Part shown: in pieces, positions 8,410 to 17,483 of the stretch | Numbering within the stretch: the first letter of the stretch is position 1 | How the letters are laid out: each line of letters starts with the position of its first letter | NCBI RefSeq assembly: GCF_947492555.1 | Contig: NZ_CANLNE010000002.1 | Coordinates: 301,501 to 365,500, forward strand | Source of the DNA: an uncultured Roseobacter sp. | GTDB taxonomy: Bacteria > Pseudomonadota > Alphaproteobacteria > Rhodobacterales > Rhodobacteraceae | DNA: 64,000 nucleotides | Direction of reading: 5' to 3' | Made by a program: the position numbers and the translations under genes | The notes under the pieces: model-generated | The model's input: only the letters and a program-made list of their open reading frames with translations | The model's database searches: none | What the model was told of the DNA's origin: nothing

Positions 8410-9114
8410 ATGCCGAACAACCGTACGTCAGCCAGGTTCAAGAAGACCATTCTCGCTGTGTTGACTATTTCTTCAAATTCAGGGGAAGCGGTTTATGCAA
8501 GAACCTCTGAAATCTGTGATCATGCTGCAGCGGTTGCTTCCCAAGAGTACGACGTCCCTCTTTCTATTTTGAAAGCTGTGACCAGAACAGAGACTGGGCG
8601 CTCAAGAAGCGGCGCCCTCGAACCCTGGCCGTGGGCACTGAACGTAGCGGGTCAGGGTTTCTGGTTTGAAACCAGGGGCTCTGCAACTACCCACGCGCAG
8701 AGCCGCATCAGGAACGGTCTGACAAATGTCGATATTGGTTGCTTTCAATTGAACTATCGCTGGCACGGGCATGCTTTTGCATCGGTAAGGGAGATGTTTG
8801 ATCCTCAAGAAAATGCAAGATATGCAGCAAAGTTTTTAAGCGAGTTACATGCAGAGAAAGGCGATTGGACACGCGCTGTTGGAGCATATCATTCCCGGAC
8901 TCGGAAACACGCAACACGATACAAGAGACGGTTCTCCAAAATACACGCCGATATGTCGAACAATGAAATCAACACATCGCCAAGAGCATCTTCAGAGGAA
9001 AATCGGTTTCCCCTGCTACAGCATTCAAATTCACAACCCAGTCTCGGATCATTGGTGCCGCTAAGCGATGCAACTTCGCGGGCCGCTCTGATAAGACGCT
9101 CCGGGGAGATATAA
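8410..9114 (+). CDS. sltF: flagellar lytic transglycosylase, SltF-like
   Basis: This is an SLT-family lytic transglycosylase of 234 residues. The catalytic glutamate is E61 in the motif RTETGRS. The fold's later motifs are GCFQLNYRWHG (compare GLMQL) and ARYAAKFLSELH, then AVGAYHSRT near the end of the domain. The last 60 residues are a low-complexity tail. In Rhodobacter sphaeroides SltF opens the peptidoglycan for the rod and works with a FlgJ that lacks its own muramidase; the FlgJ at 23.8 kb is of that type. It lies between the motA unit and flhA. The N-terminus is hydrophobic and probably exported. Confidence 0.85.
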   Translation: MPNNRTSARFKKTILAVLTISSNSGEAVYARTSEICDHAAAVASQEYDVPLSILKAVTRTETGRSRSGALEPWPWALNVAGQGFWFETRGSATTHAQSRIRNGLTNVDIGCFQLNYRWHGHAFASVREMFDPQENARYAAKFLSELHAEKGDWTRAVGAYHSRTRKHATRYKRRFSKIHADMSNNEINTSPRASSEENRFPLLQHSNSQPSLGSLVPLSDATSRAALIRRSGEI

Positions 9115-9116
9115 CC

Positions 9117-11201
9117 TTGCAAAACCTAACAACCAAAGCCCTATTCAATCCAACAATCATGCTTGCCGTTGCCCTAATGGCCGTGATTGTTATGATGATC
9201 CTGCCGATGCCTGCCTGGGTGCTAGACGTAGGTCTGGCCGCCTCTTTTGCATTGGCAATTCTAATTTTTACGGTGACCTTGTTTATCGAACGACCGTTGG
9301 ATTTCTCGGCGTTCCCAACAATCCTTCTCGCATCACTCATGCTGCGCCTTTCACTCAATGTTTCGTCGACCAAACTGATTATCGGTGAGGGGCATACAGG
9401 TACAGACGCCGCTGGTGACGTAATTGAAGGATTTGCGCAATTTGTAATGGGCGGTAGTGTATTTCTTGGCCTCGTCGTCTTTTGCGTTCTGCTGATCGTA
9501 AACTTCATGGTGATTACCAAAGGTGCAACCAGAATGGCTGAGGTCGGCGCACGCTTTGCACTGGACGGTATGCCCGGTAAACAACTTGCCATCGACAGCG
9601 ATATGTCGGCGGGTGCTATTACGCACGCGGAGGCAAGAGAGAGACGAGAGAGAGAACAACAGGAAACGACCTTTTTTGGATCCCTGGACGGCGCCTCCAA
9701 ATTTGTAAAAGGCGATGCCGTCGCCGGGCTTTTGATTACGCTACTAAACCTTGTTGCCGGCCTTATCATGGGCATAGCGGTTCACGGCATGCCACTTGGC
9801 CAAGCCTTTGAAACATACGCAATCCTTACGGTCGGTGATGGACTCGTGTCTCAAATCCCGGCCGTTGTCATTTCAATCGCTTCGGCCCTGTTGTTGGCAC
9901 GGGGTGGCGCACAAGGTGCCACAGATTTGGCGGTCTTCAGCCAATTGGGGAAACATCCTGCGGCGCTAGCAACCGTCTCTGGTCTTATGGTTCTGTTCGC
10001 GTTGTTCCCGGGATTACCTTTTGCACCCTTTATTTTTGGAGGGGCGATATTGGGAGCTGTTGCCTACTGGCTCAATCGCAAGAGAAAAGCCAAATCAGCT
10101 TCGACTGACTTGGCGGCAGTAGAAGCGGAACTGCCGAAGGAAAAACCACTTGGTGACATCCTCGAACTCGATGACGTCCACGTAGAGTTCGCGCCTGATT
10201 TAGTCAACATGGTGCTCGATCCAGGGACAGGTTTGGACGCACGAATTTCCAATATGCGAACTCATGTTGCATCTGTTTATGGTCTTATCCTTCCAGAAAT
10301 TCGATTGACGGATAACGCGACGCTGCCAGTGGGGACATATGTGATCAGAATTCAGGGCGTCGAGCAGGCTCGGGCAGAATTGAATCCAGATCAGATACTT
10401 GCACTAGTCCCGGAGGGAGCCTCTTCGTTGCCCGGGGGTAACGATACAACCGAACCTGTATACGGTGCTCCCGCAAGGTGGATTAGCACAAGAGATCAAG
10501 AGCAGGCTGCATTGGATGGTCTGACATTAGTGACACCAGCTGAGATTCTTGCAACTCATCTTCTTGAAACTGTGAAACAGAACTTCAGCCGGCTGTTGTC
10601 CCTGAAAGCATTGAGACGCCTCCTGCAAGAGATGACTAATGTGTCTGATCCGACCCGAGCCGACGCAAACCGTAAGCTTCTTGATGAAATGATTCCCGAC
10701 AAGGTTCCGATCGATGTGCTGCATGCAGTACTGCGCCTTCTGCTCGATGAACAGGTTTCGATCAGAAATCTTCCACTTATTCTCGAAGCAACAGCAGAAG
10801 CGCGCGCTCAAAATGCACAGCCTGAAGCGATCTGTGAACACGTGCGCCAACGTCTGGGTTTCCAGCTTGTAGCGGAAATGAAACGCGAAGATGGCACACT
10901 GCCACTCGTGCAACTCGCTCCGGAATGGGAAGATACGTTCAACACGTATCAAGTCGAAGCGGATCGAGGTCTCGATATTGCCCTTCCTCCAGACATTTTC
11001 AATCAACTTGCAGAAAACATGTCCGAAAAACTGCAGGCGGCAAGCCAAAATGGTATTAATGCGGCCGTCGTTACCAATACGCGACGGCGTCGTTTTTTGC
11101 GCACGGTGATGCGCGCAAAGGGGATCAGCAACCCGGTTCTGTCATTTGAAGAAATTGGCCTGGACGCACGTCCATCGCTTGTAGGTGTCGTGGCGGCATG
11201 A
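9117..11201 (+). CDS. flhA: flagellar type III export protein FlhA
   Basis: FlhA is the large export-gate protein that docks substrates and chaperones. The 694 residues contain an N-terminal membrane domain with about eight segments, the FHIPEP-type signature including FVKGDAVAGL near residue 200, and a C-terminal cytoplasmic domain from about 350. The start is TTG at 9117, supported by GGGGAG 8 bases upstream. The first in-frame ATG, at residue 15, lies inside the predicted N-terminal segment. It begins 2 bp after sltF and overlaps fliR by 4 bp. Confidence 0.96.
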   Translation: MQNLTTKALFNPTIMLAVALMAVIVMMILPMPAWVLDVGLAASFALAILIFTVTLFIERPLDFSAFPTILLASLMLRLSLNVSSTKLIIGEGHTGTDAAGDVIEGFAQFVMGGSVFLGLVVFCVLLIVNFMVITKGATRMAEVGARFALDGMPGKQLAIDSDMSAGAITHAEARERREREQQETTFFGSLDGASKFVKGDAVAGLLITLLNLVAGLIMGIAVHGMPLGQAFETYAILTVGDGLVSQIPAVVISIASALLLARGGAQGATDLAVFSQLGKHPAALATVSGLMVLFALFPGLPFAPFIFGGAILGAVAYWLNRKRKAKSASTDLAAVEAELPKEKPLGDILELDDVHVEFAPDLVNMVLDPGTGLDARISNMRTHVASVYGLILPEIRLTDNATLPVGTYVIRIQGVEQARAELNPDQILALVPEGASSLPGGNDTTEPVYGAPARWISTRDQEQAALDGLTLVTPAEILATHLLETVKQNFSRLLSLKALRRLLQEMTNVSDPTRADANRKLLDEMIPDKVPIDVLHAVLRLLLDEQVSIRNLPLILEATAEARAQNAQPEAICEHVRQRLGFQLVAEMKREDGTLPLVQLAPEWEDTFNTYQVEADRGLDIALPPDIFNQLAENMSEKLQAASQNGINAAVVTNTRRRRFLRTVMRAKGISNPVLSFEEIGLDARPSLVGVVAA

Positions 11202-11968
11202 TCGGGCTGGCACAGCTTTTGCCCCTATTGAGCGAGTCTCTTTGGCATGGTTTTGCCGTGTTTTTGCGCGTTGCCGCCATCACATCAATGCTACCAGCCT
11301 TCGGTGAACAAACAGTGCCCGCACGTATCAAACTGGTTTTAGCGCTCGCGTTTACGCTCATCGTGACACCAGCCGTTGCTGCAATTCCAATACCCGTGAA
11401 CTTCGGGGATACTACTCTCATTATCTTGACCGAAATCGCTGCCGGTTTGGCACTTGGTATTGGAATCCGGCTATTCATTCTGGCTCTTCAAACTGCCGGA
11501 ACTATTGCAGCAAACGCGACGTCGCTATCGCAAGTTTTTGGCGGAGCTGGTGTCGATCCGATGCCGGCAATGGGCTATGTTTTGATCATTGGAGGGCTGG
11601 CGCTTGCGGTAATGACCGGTCTCCACGTCAAGGCAGCGGAACTCATCATCCTGTCTTATGACTTCATGCCGATGGGACAGTTTACAGCGGGATCCGTTTT
11701 GTCTGAATGGGGTGTTGCACAGGTTGCCCGTGCATTCACTTTGGCCTTCACTTTGGCAGCTCCGTTCATCATCCTTTCCGTTCTCTACAACGCCGCTTTA
11801 GGGGCAATCAACAAGGCTATGCCACAACTGATGGTTGCTTTCGTCGGCGCACCGGTAATTACGGCTGGCGGGTTGTTCCTGCTGCTGGTGTCATCTCCCT
11901 TGATCCTTTCGGTTTGGGTGCAAGCCATGGACAGATTTCTGGCCAATCCGTTTGCTGCCGTACCATGA
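11198..11968 (+). CDS. fliR: flagellar type III export gate protein FliR
   Basis: FliR is a membrane component of the export gate. The 256-residue protein has six hydrophobic segments and typical FliR stretches: RVAAITSMLPAFGEQTVPARIKL near the N-terminus and PFIILSVLYNAALGAINKAMPQ in the C-terminal half. It starts inside the end of flhA and its stop overlaps the flhB start, so flhA-fliR-flhB are likely translationally coupled. Confidence 0.95.
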   Translation: MIGLAQLLPLLSESLWHGFAVFLRVAAITSMLPAFGEQTVPARIKLVLALAFTLIVTPAVAAIPIPVNFGDTTLIILTEIAAGLALGIGIRLFILALQTAGTIAANATSLSQVFGGAGVDPMPAMGYVLIIGGLALAVMTGLHVKAAELIILSYDFMPMGQFTAGSVLSEWGVAQVARAFTLAFTLAAPFIILSVLYNAALGAINKAMPQLMVAFVGAPVITAGGLFLLLVSSPLILSVWVQAMDRFLANPFAAVP

Positions 11969-13050
11969 GCGATCAAACGGATCAGGGCGATAAGACATAT
12001 GATGCGACTCCGCAGAAACTGTTGGACGCGCGCAAAAAAGGTGAAATCGCCAGATCCACCGAAATTTTGACCGCTTGCGCTTATGCGGGCCTTTTGTTGG
12101 CGTTCGTCTCTGCGGGTGCCAGTGGCCTAAATCATCTCGGCACCGCAATGATGGTATTGATTGATCAACCGGCACAGCTCGCAACGCTGTTCTTTTCTGG
12201 AGCATCAGCAGCGCCAACCGAAGGGATTCTGCGCAGTATCCTTTGGTCAATGTCTCCTATATTCGGCCTGCCAGCCTTGGCCGTTCTGCTCTGTCTTTTT
12301 GCAACAAAAGGGATTGTCTTTGCACCAGTGAAGATCGCGCCCAAGCTTTCGAATATATCCCTTATTTCCAATGCCAAAAACAAGTTCGGCAGACGGGGGC
12401 TTTTTCAGTTTACCGTCAGCTTTGCAAAGCTGTTGATCTACTCAGCCTGCCTAGCTCTTTTCATTAACGCCCGTTTAGACGAAATGGTTTCTGTACTGCA
12501 GACCAATCCACGTATCGTTGTAGCTTTGCTCGCCGAAATATGCCTGTCGTTTCTTTTTGTGGTCGTAGTCGTTTCAAGCATCATCGGTGTCATCGATGCC
12601 ATCTGGCAACACTTCGAACATCTGCGAAAAAACATGATGTCTCGGAAGGAGATCATGGACGAGACCAAGAACAATGAAGGCGACCCTCATATGAAACAAG
12701 AGCGCCGCCAGCGCGCACAGACGATTGCTGGTGCACAGATGATGGCCGAAGTACCCAAAGCCGATGTGATCATCGTAAACCCAACCCACTATGCTGTTGC
12801 GCTAAAATGGGAAAGAAAGCCTGGTCAAGCGCCAGTTTGTATCGCCAAAGGTATCGACGAAATGGCTCTTAACATCCGTGAAGTAGCCGCAGAAAACAGT
12901 ATTCCCATTCACAGTGACCCACCAACCGCACGCGCTCTGCATGCGACTACTGAAATTGGCGATCAAATCGCGCCTGAGCACTACCAAGCAGTTGCAGCCG
13001 CGATTCGATTTGCTGAATCTATGCGCCGTCGGGTAAAAGGACGAGTCTAA
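11965..13050 (+). CDS. flhB: flagellar export switch protein FlhB
   Basis: FlhB switches export specificity from rod/hook to filament proteins. The 361-residue protein starts MSDQTDQGD at an ATG overlapping the fliR stop; a longer upstream reading would run through fliR and is rejected. It has the family N-terminus KTYDATPQKLLDARKKGEIARS, four membrane segments and the self-cleavage site N272-P273-T274-H275 in IIVNPTHYAVAL. FliK, its switching partner, is encoded at 24.2 kb. Confidence 0.96.
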   Translation: MSDQTDQGDKTYDATPQKLLDARKKGEIARSTEILTACAYAGLLLAFVSAGASGLNHLGTAMMVLIDQPAQLATLFFSGASAAPTEGILRSILWSMSPIFGLPALAVLLCLFATKGIVFAPVKIAPKLSNISLISNAKNKFGRRGLFQFTVSFAKLLIYSACLALFINARLDEMVSVLQTNPRIVVALLAEICLSFLFVVVVVSSIIGVIDAIWQHFEHLRKNMMSRKEIMDETKNNEGDPHMKQERRQRAQTIAGAQMMAEVPKADVIIVNPTHYAVALKWERKPGQAPVCIAKGIDEMALNIREVAAENSIPIHSDPPTARALHATTEIGDQIAPEHYQAVAAAIRFAESMRRRVKGRV

Positions 13051-13472
13051 TGAAGCGGGAAGATCTTCACAGACTACACGCTTTGGCCGACGCTAAGTAC
13101 AAGGCGAGGCAACAACTGTTCCAAAGCCTGGTGCAGAGAGAAAACGCCATACGTGCAGATCTTCACCAGTTGGACGAGCAGGCTAGAGCTTCTAACACAC
13201 ACAGTGACCCAAGCATGCGATCTATTGGCGCGGATGTCATTTGGAAAGCTTGGCTGGGAAAGGCAAAAACATCGTTGAACATGAAGCTTGCTCTCGTTCT
13301 TGCGGAAAAGGATCAGCATGTCCGCCAAGTACGGCAAGCTTATGGTAAGGTTCTTGCTTCAGAAGGACTACTGCAAGAAGTCAGCGAAGATGAAAGACGC
13401 AAGCGCAGAAATAGAGAGTTAGAAAAGGCAATCGAAACGACGTTGCCGTCCGTCAACCGGAGCGATCTTTAG
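13050..13472 (+). CDS. FliJ-like helical protein after flhB
   Basis: This 140-residue soluble protein is almost entirely charged helix, with coiled-coil character at about 10-60 and 85-130 (for example EDERRKRRNRELEKAI). No signal peptide or membrane segment is visible. Its start overlaps the flhB stop (TAATG). No other FliJ candidate is present, and size, helical content and linkage to the export genes fit FliJ, the stalk of the FliI ATPase. FliJ proteins diverge strongly, so this is inference from shape and position only. Confidence 0.6.
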   Translation: MKREDLHRLHALADAKYKARQQLFQSLVQRENAIRADLHQLDEQARASNTHSDPSMRSIGADVIWKAWLGKAKTSLNMKLALVLAEKDQHVRQVRQAYGKVLASEGLLQEVSEDERRKRRNRELEKAIETTLPSVNRSDL

Positions 13473-13533
13473 AAGCGTCACAGTACACGACGAGCCGTAC
13501 ATTCGCTTGCAGAGGTTTGAGCTTTGAACGAAA

Positions 13534-13559
13534 CAACCCGCAGAGCAAGCTGCGGGTTG
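13534..13559. terminator. bidirectional terminator hairpin between converging flagellar units
   Basis: CAACCCGCAG and CTGCGGGTTG form a perfect 10-bp stem around the loop AGCAAG. It lies between the end of the FliJ-like gene (plus) and the end of the second fliL (minus). T-rich sequence on both sides is modest, so termination may be imperfect, but the position between convergent operons is typical. Confidence 0.75.
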
Positions 13560-13607
13560 ATTGGTTTACGATATCAGTCAAAGAGCTCAGGTGGCTCGCG
13601 ATAGCAA

Positions 13608-14138
13608 TTAATAATCCTGACGCGCAATTTCAAAAATTAGCACATCATTAGCGACGTCCTGGCCCATAACATTTTGAGCGACTGCCTTGAGCTTGCGTCT
13701 TACGACATCAAGGTTTTCATTATTAATGAAGGCACCGTCGAACCCCCCGATGCTTGCATGGTCGAAGAGGACTCTTAGAAATCCGTCGCGAAGTTTTGGC
13801 TCTTTCTCGAACACATCTTCTCCGTAACCCGTCGCAACTTCGACACTTAGCGCCATAACAACCATTGCGGAGATGCGTTCATTATCGACTAATGGGACGA
13901 CGAACTGATTTGGTAATCGCACATATTCCATACCATCTGAAGGTTCACCGTCTTTCCCATGCGGTTTGTCTTCGTGATCGCCTTGAGCTTTTTCAGCATC
14001 CTCTTCCTCCGATGCCTCGACGCCTCCTGCCTGCGCAGCCATTTCCTCTTCGGTAGGTGCTGGCCGCAGAAAGATCCCCGCGCCAACGCCAGCCCCGGAA
14101 CCCACCAACAACATGATAATCGGGAGCAGCTTTTTCAT
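13608..14138 (-). CDS. second FliL-family protein
   Basis: The 176-residue protein has an N-terminal membrane segment (about 3-24), a long acidic linker (about 28-68, rich in Glu, Asp, Ala and His) and a FliL-type periplasmic domain with YVRLPNQFVVPLV and the ending NDVLIFEIARQ. The ATG at 14138 has AAGGA 7 bases upstream; a TTG two codons earlier is less likely. It is the last gene of the flgB-to-fliL unit, 12 bp after flgH. Two FliL paralogs in one locus suggest different positions or timing around the stator ring. Confidence 0.85.
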   Translation of the reverse strand: MKKLLPIIMLLVGSGAGVGAGIFLRPAPTEEEMAAQAGGVEASEEEDAEKAQGDHEDKPHGKDGEPSDGMEYVRLPNQFVVPLVDNERISAMVVMALSVEVATGYGEDVFEKEPKLRDGFLRVLFDHASIGGFDGAFINNENLDVVRRKLKAVAQNVMGQDVANDVLIFEIARQDY

Positions 14139-14150
14139 ATCCAATTCCTT

Positions 14151-14882
14151 TTAGAAGGGCAGAATGCCATCGAGGACTTGCTGACCCAGCCGCGGCTGTT
14201 GAACGTCGGTGATTTGACCACGTCCACCGTAGGACACGCGCGCGGTGGCGATTTTATCATATGTAATCTCGTTCTGACGTGAAATATCTTCTGGGCGCAC
14301 ATATCCAGTGACCAGCAGTTCACGCATTTCAAAATTCACCCGGAGTTCTTGACTGCCGGAAATCGATAGAACGCCGTTTGGAAGGACGTCGACGACCGTT
14401 GCCGCCACACGCAAGGTCAACTTCTCATTGCGCTTTACAGATCCATCCCCGGAAGAAGAGGAACTGGAGTTGATTGAGACCGCTTCCGCTGTGGATGCCC
14501 CATCCGGTAAACGCTCATCAATGCGTTGAGGCAGGCCGAACAATCCCGGGATGCCCAGGCTTTCAGACCCTGATCTGGACCGATCTGTCGCATTTGAGAT
14601 TTCCGCTTCTTCATCGATTTCAACAACAACCGTTAAAATATCACCTTGTTGCACCGCCCGCCGGTCACCCAACAGAGATTGCCTGGCCCCGGACCATAGC
14701 GAAGCACGCTCCGTCGGGCCCTTGGCATCTGACCGCAAAGGCAACCCTGGTGACATCATCGCGTTATGCTCAGTCGTAGCCCGAGCAGAGGTGAATGACG
14801 GCGGTTTACCGAGGTGGTCCATCCGACCGCAAGCAGCAACAAGGGCTACAAAAGCAATGGCAGTGCATTTTTGAAGAGTCAT
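14151..14882 (-). CDS. flgH: flagellar L-ring lipoprotein FlgH
   Basis: FlgH forms the outer-membrane bushing of the rod. The 243-residue protein has a lipoprotein signal with the lipobox VAAC (Cys18). Family motifs include SLWSGARQSLLGDRRAVQQGDILTVVV, a Ser-rich loop, and GSQELRVNFEMRELLVTGYVRPEDI. GAGG lies 7 bases before the start. The P-ring gene flgI, usually its partner, is absent here; flgA, its assembly chaperone, lies just upstream. Confidence 0.96.
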   Translation of the reverse strand: MTLQKCTAIAFVALVAACGRMDHLGKPPSFTSARATTEHNAMMSPGLPLRSDAKGPTERASLWSGARQSLLGDRRAVQQGDILTVVVEIDEEAEISNATDRSRSGSESLGIPGLFGLPQRIDERLPDGASTAEAVSINSSSSSSGDGSVKRNEKLTLRVAATVVDVLPNGVLSISGSQELRVNFEMRELLVTGYVRPEDISRQNEITYDKIATARVSYGGRGQITDVQQPRLGQQVLDGILPF

Positions 14883-14891
14883 CAGGTACCT

Positions 14892-15314
14892 CTATTGTTT
14901 GACCTTTACGGATCCATCAGGCTGAACTTGCCCAAAAAGCGTGGCGCGAGATGTCAGATTCATGATCCGTACCCGATCCCCCACGCCTCCGCGCTCAAGA
15001 GACCGACCTTCGGTTGTTATGATCAAACCAGACGCTTCAAATCGAATAGAAACAATCTGATTGCGTGCAACCAACGCAGGCGGACCAATGTCGTCGATGA
15101 GAATGGGACGACCGGCATACAGCGTTGTTCTTGCCTCTTGCCCAATTACATCCGTCACGCGGTCGAATCCGTTGGCCACTTGACCTGCCCTAGTTCCGAC
15201 GTCGACATCCGTAATTATCGCGTTGGCTCGAATGGTTCGAGTTGGGACGACAGTGTCGGCCAAGGCATGGCTCGTCGTGCTTAAGGCCAGCAGAGAAATC
15301 AGCAAACGGATCAT
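14892..15314 (-). CDS. flgA: P-ring assembly chaperone FlgA
   Basis: FlgA is a periplasmic chaperone for the P-ring protein FlgI. This is the short, one-domain form (140 residues) with a signal peptide (about 1-19, ending ALA) and an SAF-like domain with RTIRANAIITDVD, TLYAGRPI and GVGDRVRIMNLTS. Its start overlaps the flgG stop (ATGA). Confidence 0.93.
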   Translation of the reverse strand: MIRLLISLLALSTTSHALADTVVPTRTIRANAIITDVDVGTRAGQVANGFDRVTDVIGQEARTTLYAGRPILIDDIGPPALVARNQIVSIRFEASGLIITTEGRSLERGGVGDRVRIMNLTSRATLFGQVQPDGSVKVKQ

Positions 15315-16096
15315 CGGATTTGCGTCGTTGCGCCCATCATCTGGTCTGCGGCTGAGATAACCTTCGCGTTCATCTCGTAACCGCGTTGTGCTTCGATCAG
15401 CTCCGTAATTTCTCGGACAGCATCCACGGAACTATCTTCCAGATATCCCTGCCGCACAGTTCCCAAGCCATCTTCTCCTGGGGTGGAAACGAGTGGCGGA
15501 CCAGATGCTTCGGTTTCGGCGAACAGATTGCCGCCAAGCGCTTCAAGGCCCTTTGCATTCGTGAAGCCCGTCATGTTGAACTGCCCCAGGAGCTGAGCGT
15601 CCGGCGAATCTGCAAAGTAGGCATAGACCTCGCCCGAAGCGTTGATCGAGATACTGCGCGCATCATCCGGGATGACGATCTGTGGCTCGACTGGGAATCC
15701 GTCGGAATTCACGATGAGACCTTCACCAGTCCTCTTTAGCCCACCATCTCGCGTGTATGCTGTCAGACCTGATGGCAGTGTCACCTCAAGATAGCCTTTG
15801 CCCTCAATTGCCAAATCAAGATCACCTCCCGTCTGGCTCAGCGAGCCTTGCTGCAATTGCACGGAGACCGCCGCCGGGCGAACACCAAGGCCGAGCTGCA
15901 CGCCCGTGGGCATGACCGTCCCGTCTGTGGCGCTGATTGTTCCTGGCCGTGTCTGTTGCTGATAATGTAGATCGGCGAACTCGGCACGGCGGGCGTTATA
16001 CCCGGTTGTGCTCATGTTGGAGAGGTTATTCGAAATCGTCTCGACCCGCATTTGCTGGGCGCTCATTCCGGTAGCTGCAATCTTAAGGGCACGCAT
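15311..16096 (-). CDS. flgG: distal rod protein FlgG
   Basis: FlgG forms the distal rod. The 261-residue protein begins MRALKIAATGM at the ATG at 16096, which has AGGAG about 8 bases upstream. It contains the rod signature METISNNLSNMSTTGYNARRAEF-like segment near residues 19-40, the ALEALGGNLF loop, and the C-terminal helix EITELIEAQRGYEMNAKVI. It sits in the usual flgF-flgG-flgA-flgH order. Confidence 0.96.
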   Translation of the reverse strand: MRALKIAATGMSAQQMRVETISNNLSNMSTTGYNARRAEFADLHYQQQTRPGTISATDGTVMPTGVQLGLGVRPAAVSVQLQQGSLSQTGGDLDLAIEGKGYLEVTLPSGLTAYTRDGGLKRTGEGLIVNSDGFPVEPQIVIPDDARSISINASGEVYAYFADSPDAQLLGQFNMTGFTNAKGLEALGGNLFAETEASGPPLVSTPGEDGLGTVRQGYLEDSSVDAVREITELIEAQRGYEMNAKVISAADQMMGATTQIR

Positions 16097-16121
16097 AATG
16101 CATCTCCTGCTTTGATATGGT

Positions 16122-16835
16122 TTACTGAGACATCGCCCGAAGGGCTTGACGAACACGTTCGTCTTCGGCCTCAAGGAAGCTTGCGCCGAGTTCATAGGCG
16201 CGCTGAACTTCGATCATTCGAGTAATTTGCAGAACTGGGTCGACGTTCGAGCTTTCGACAAATCGCTGCAGAACCCTCGCTCCTTCTGCAGGTTCATATC
16301 CTTCGTCGGCGCGGAACATCACCCCGTCTTCGCGGACCATTTCCCGAGAATTCAGCGGTTGAACCATGCCAATCTGCCCAATCGGATCTCCTTCGCTGGA
16401 AATCGTGCCGTCAGCGGAAACGGCAATATCGGCCGCACCCGGTGGAACAAAGACAGGCGCACCACCGGCATCCAGCACCCGGTAGCCATCCATTGTAACA
16501 AGGTCGCCTTGTTCATTCGGCGAGAAAGCTCCGGACCGGGTCAGGCGTTCCCCTGCCGGCGTTTCAACAAGGAAAAAACCGTCACCTTCAATTGCAAAGT
16601 CAAACGTTCCCCCGGTCTGCGTCAAAGTTCCTTGCTGAAAAGATGTCTGGCGCACATTGCCTTGCCCCATTGAGAGACTGGAGGCGCCATCTATCGATTG
16701 AACGTATTCTGAAAAGACAAGACCTTCCTGGCGGTAGCCCGTCGTTGCTGCATTTGCGATATTGTTCGCAACAATTCGCATCTCGCGCATAAGACCGGAT
16801 TGGCGGGTCAGAGTGGTGTAGCCAGAGTTGTCCAT
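16122..16835 (-). CDS. flgF: proximal rod protein FlgF
   Basis: FlgF is a rod protein homologous to FlgG. It is 237 residues with the N-terminal motif NNIANAATTGYRQEGLVFSEYV and the C-terminal helix ITRMIEVQRAYELGASFL. A clear GGAGG lies 5 bases before the ATG. It follows fliQ by one base. Confidence 0.95.
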   Translation of the reverse strand: MDNSGYTTLTRQSGLMREMRIVANNIANAATTGYRQEGLVFSEYVQSIDGASSLSMGQGNVRQTSFQQGTLTQTGGTFDFAIEGDGFFLVETPAGERLTRSGAFSPNEQGDLVTMDGYRVLDAGGAPVFVPPGAADIAVSADGTISSEGDPIGQIGMVQPLNSREMVREDGVMFRADEGYEPAEGARVLQRFVESSNVDPVLQITRMIEVQRAYELGASFLEAEDERVRQALRAMSQ

Positions 16836-16836
16836 G

Positions 16837-17106
16837 TCAACCTCCGATGATCAACGGGATGATGCGATTGTGGAAAAACGAAACGAGCGTTTGCGTCATG
16901 AATCCCATTGAAATCCAGAAGACGATCACGATCGCGGCGAGTTTCGGCACGAAGGTCAACGTCATTTCCTGAATGGATGTCAGCGCCTGTACCAACCCAA
17001 TCGAGACGCCGGTGACAAGGGCGGCTGTCAGGATCGGGATGGATATGATCACCGCGATCCACAACCCCTGCCGCAAGGTGTCAAAGAAGAGGATTTCATC
17101 CAGCAT
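16837..17106 (-). CDS. fliQ: flagellar type III export gate protein FliQ
   Basis: FliQ is a small export-gate subunit. It has 89 residues with two membrane segments (about 16-38 and 49-72) and the family pattern IPILTAALVTGVSIGLVQA with QEMTLTFVPKL. It is embedded between fliE and flgF, with one-base gaps on both sides. Confidence 0.95.
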   Translation of the reverse strand: MLDEILFFDTLRQGLWIAVIISIPILTAALVTGVSIGLVQALTSIQEMTLTFVPKLAAIVIVFWISMGFMTQTLVSFFHNRIIPLIIGG

Positions 17107-17107
17107 C

Positions 17108-17434
17108 TTAGACGGGCATCCGCAGAATTTCCTGGTAGGCTTCTACCACTTTGTTGCGGACGGTCACTGCAGCCTCGACCGCAAGCTCAGTCTGGGCCAA
17201 CGCCTGAACAAGCGCATGCGGATCGGCATCTCCGATCATTGAGGTTTTGGCGACCTCTTCGCTTTCAGCGAGTGTTTGTGCGAAATCTACTGCCACCTTG
17301 GTCGCAGCTTCCGCGACGGTCGTTTCGTCGGGCGAGGGCTCCGTGGCAGGACGGGCCTGCGTGTAGCTTTCAATCGCAGATACAGATCGCGCGTCTGTAA
17401 ACCTTTGAATTGCCGATACAGCTTTCATATCCAT
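17108..17434 (-). CDS. fliE: MS-ring to rod junction protein FliE
   Basis: FliE links the MS ring to the proximal rod. The 108-residue protein starts MDMKAVSAIQ at 17434, with AAGGAG 7 bases upstream; an upstream GTG would add seven residues. Its C-terminal half carries the FliE pattern ALAQTELAVEAAVTVRNKVVEAYQEILRMPV, the most conserved part of the family. It stands in the typical flgB-flgC-fliE order. Confidence 0.93.
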   Translation of the reverse strand: MDMKAVSAIQRFTDARSVSAIESYTQARPATEPSPDETTVAEAATKVAVDFAQTLAESEEVAKTSMIGDADPHALVQALAQTELAVEAAVTVRNKVVEAYQEILRMPV

Positions 17435-17483
17435 TCTGGATCTCCTTGAAGTCACACAGCCATTCGGGCTGTCTTAGTCATAG

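Noticed and set aside
11707-11964. 86-codon upstream extension of flhB
   Set aside because: It runs inside fliR in another frame and translates to a Cys/Gly/Arg-rich stretch; the ATG at 11965 overlaps the fliR stop and begins the FlhB family N-terminus.
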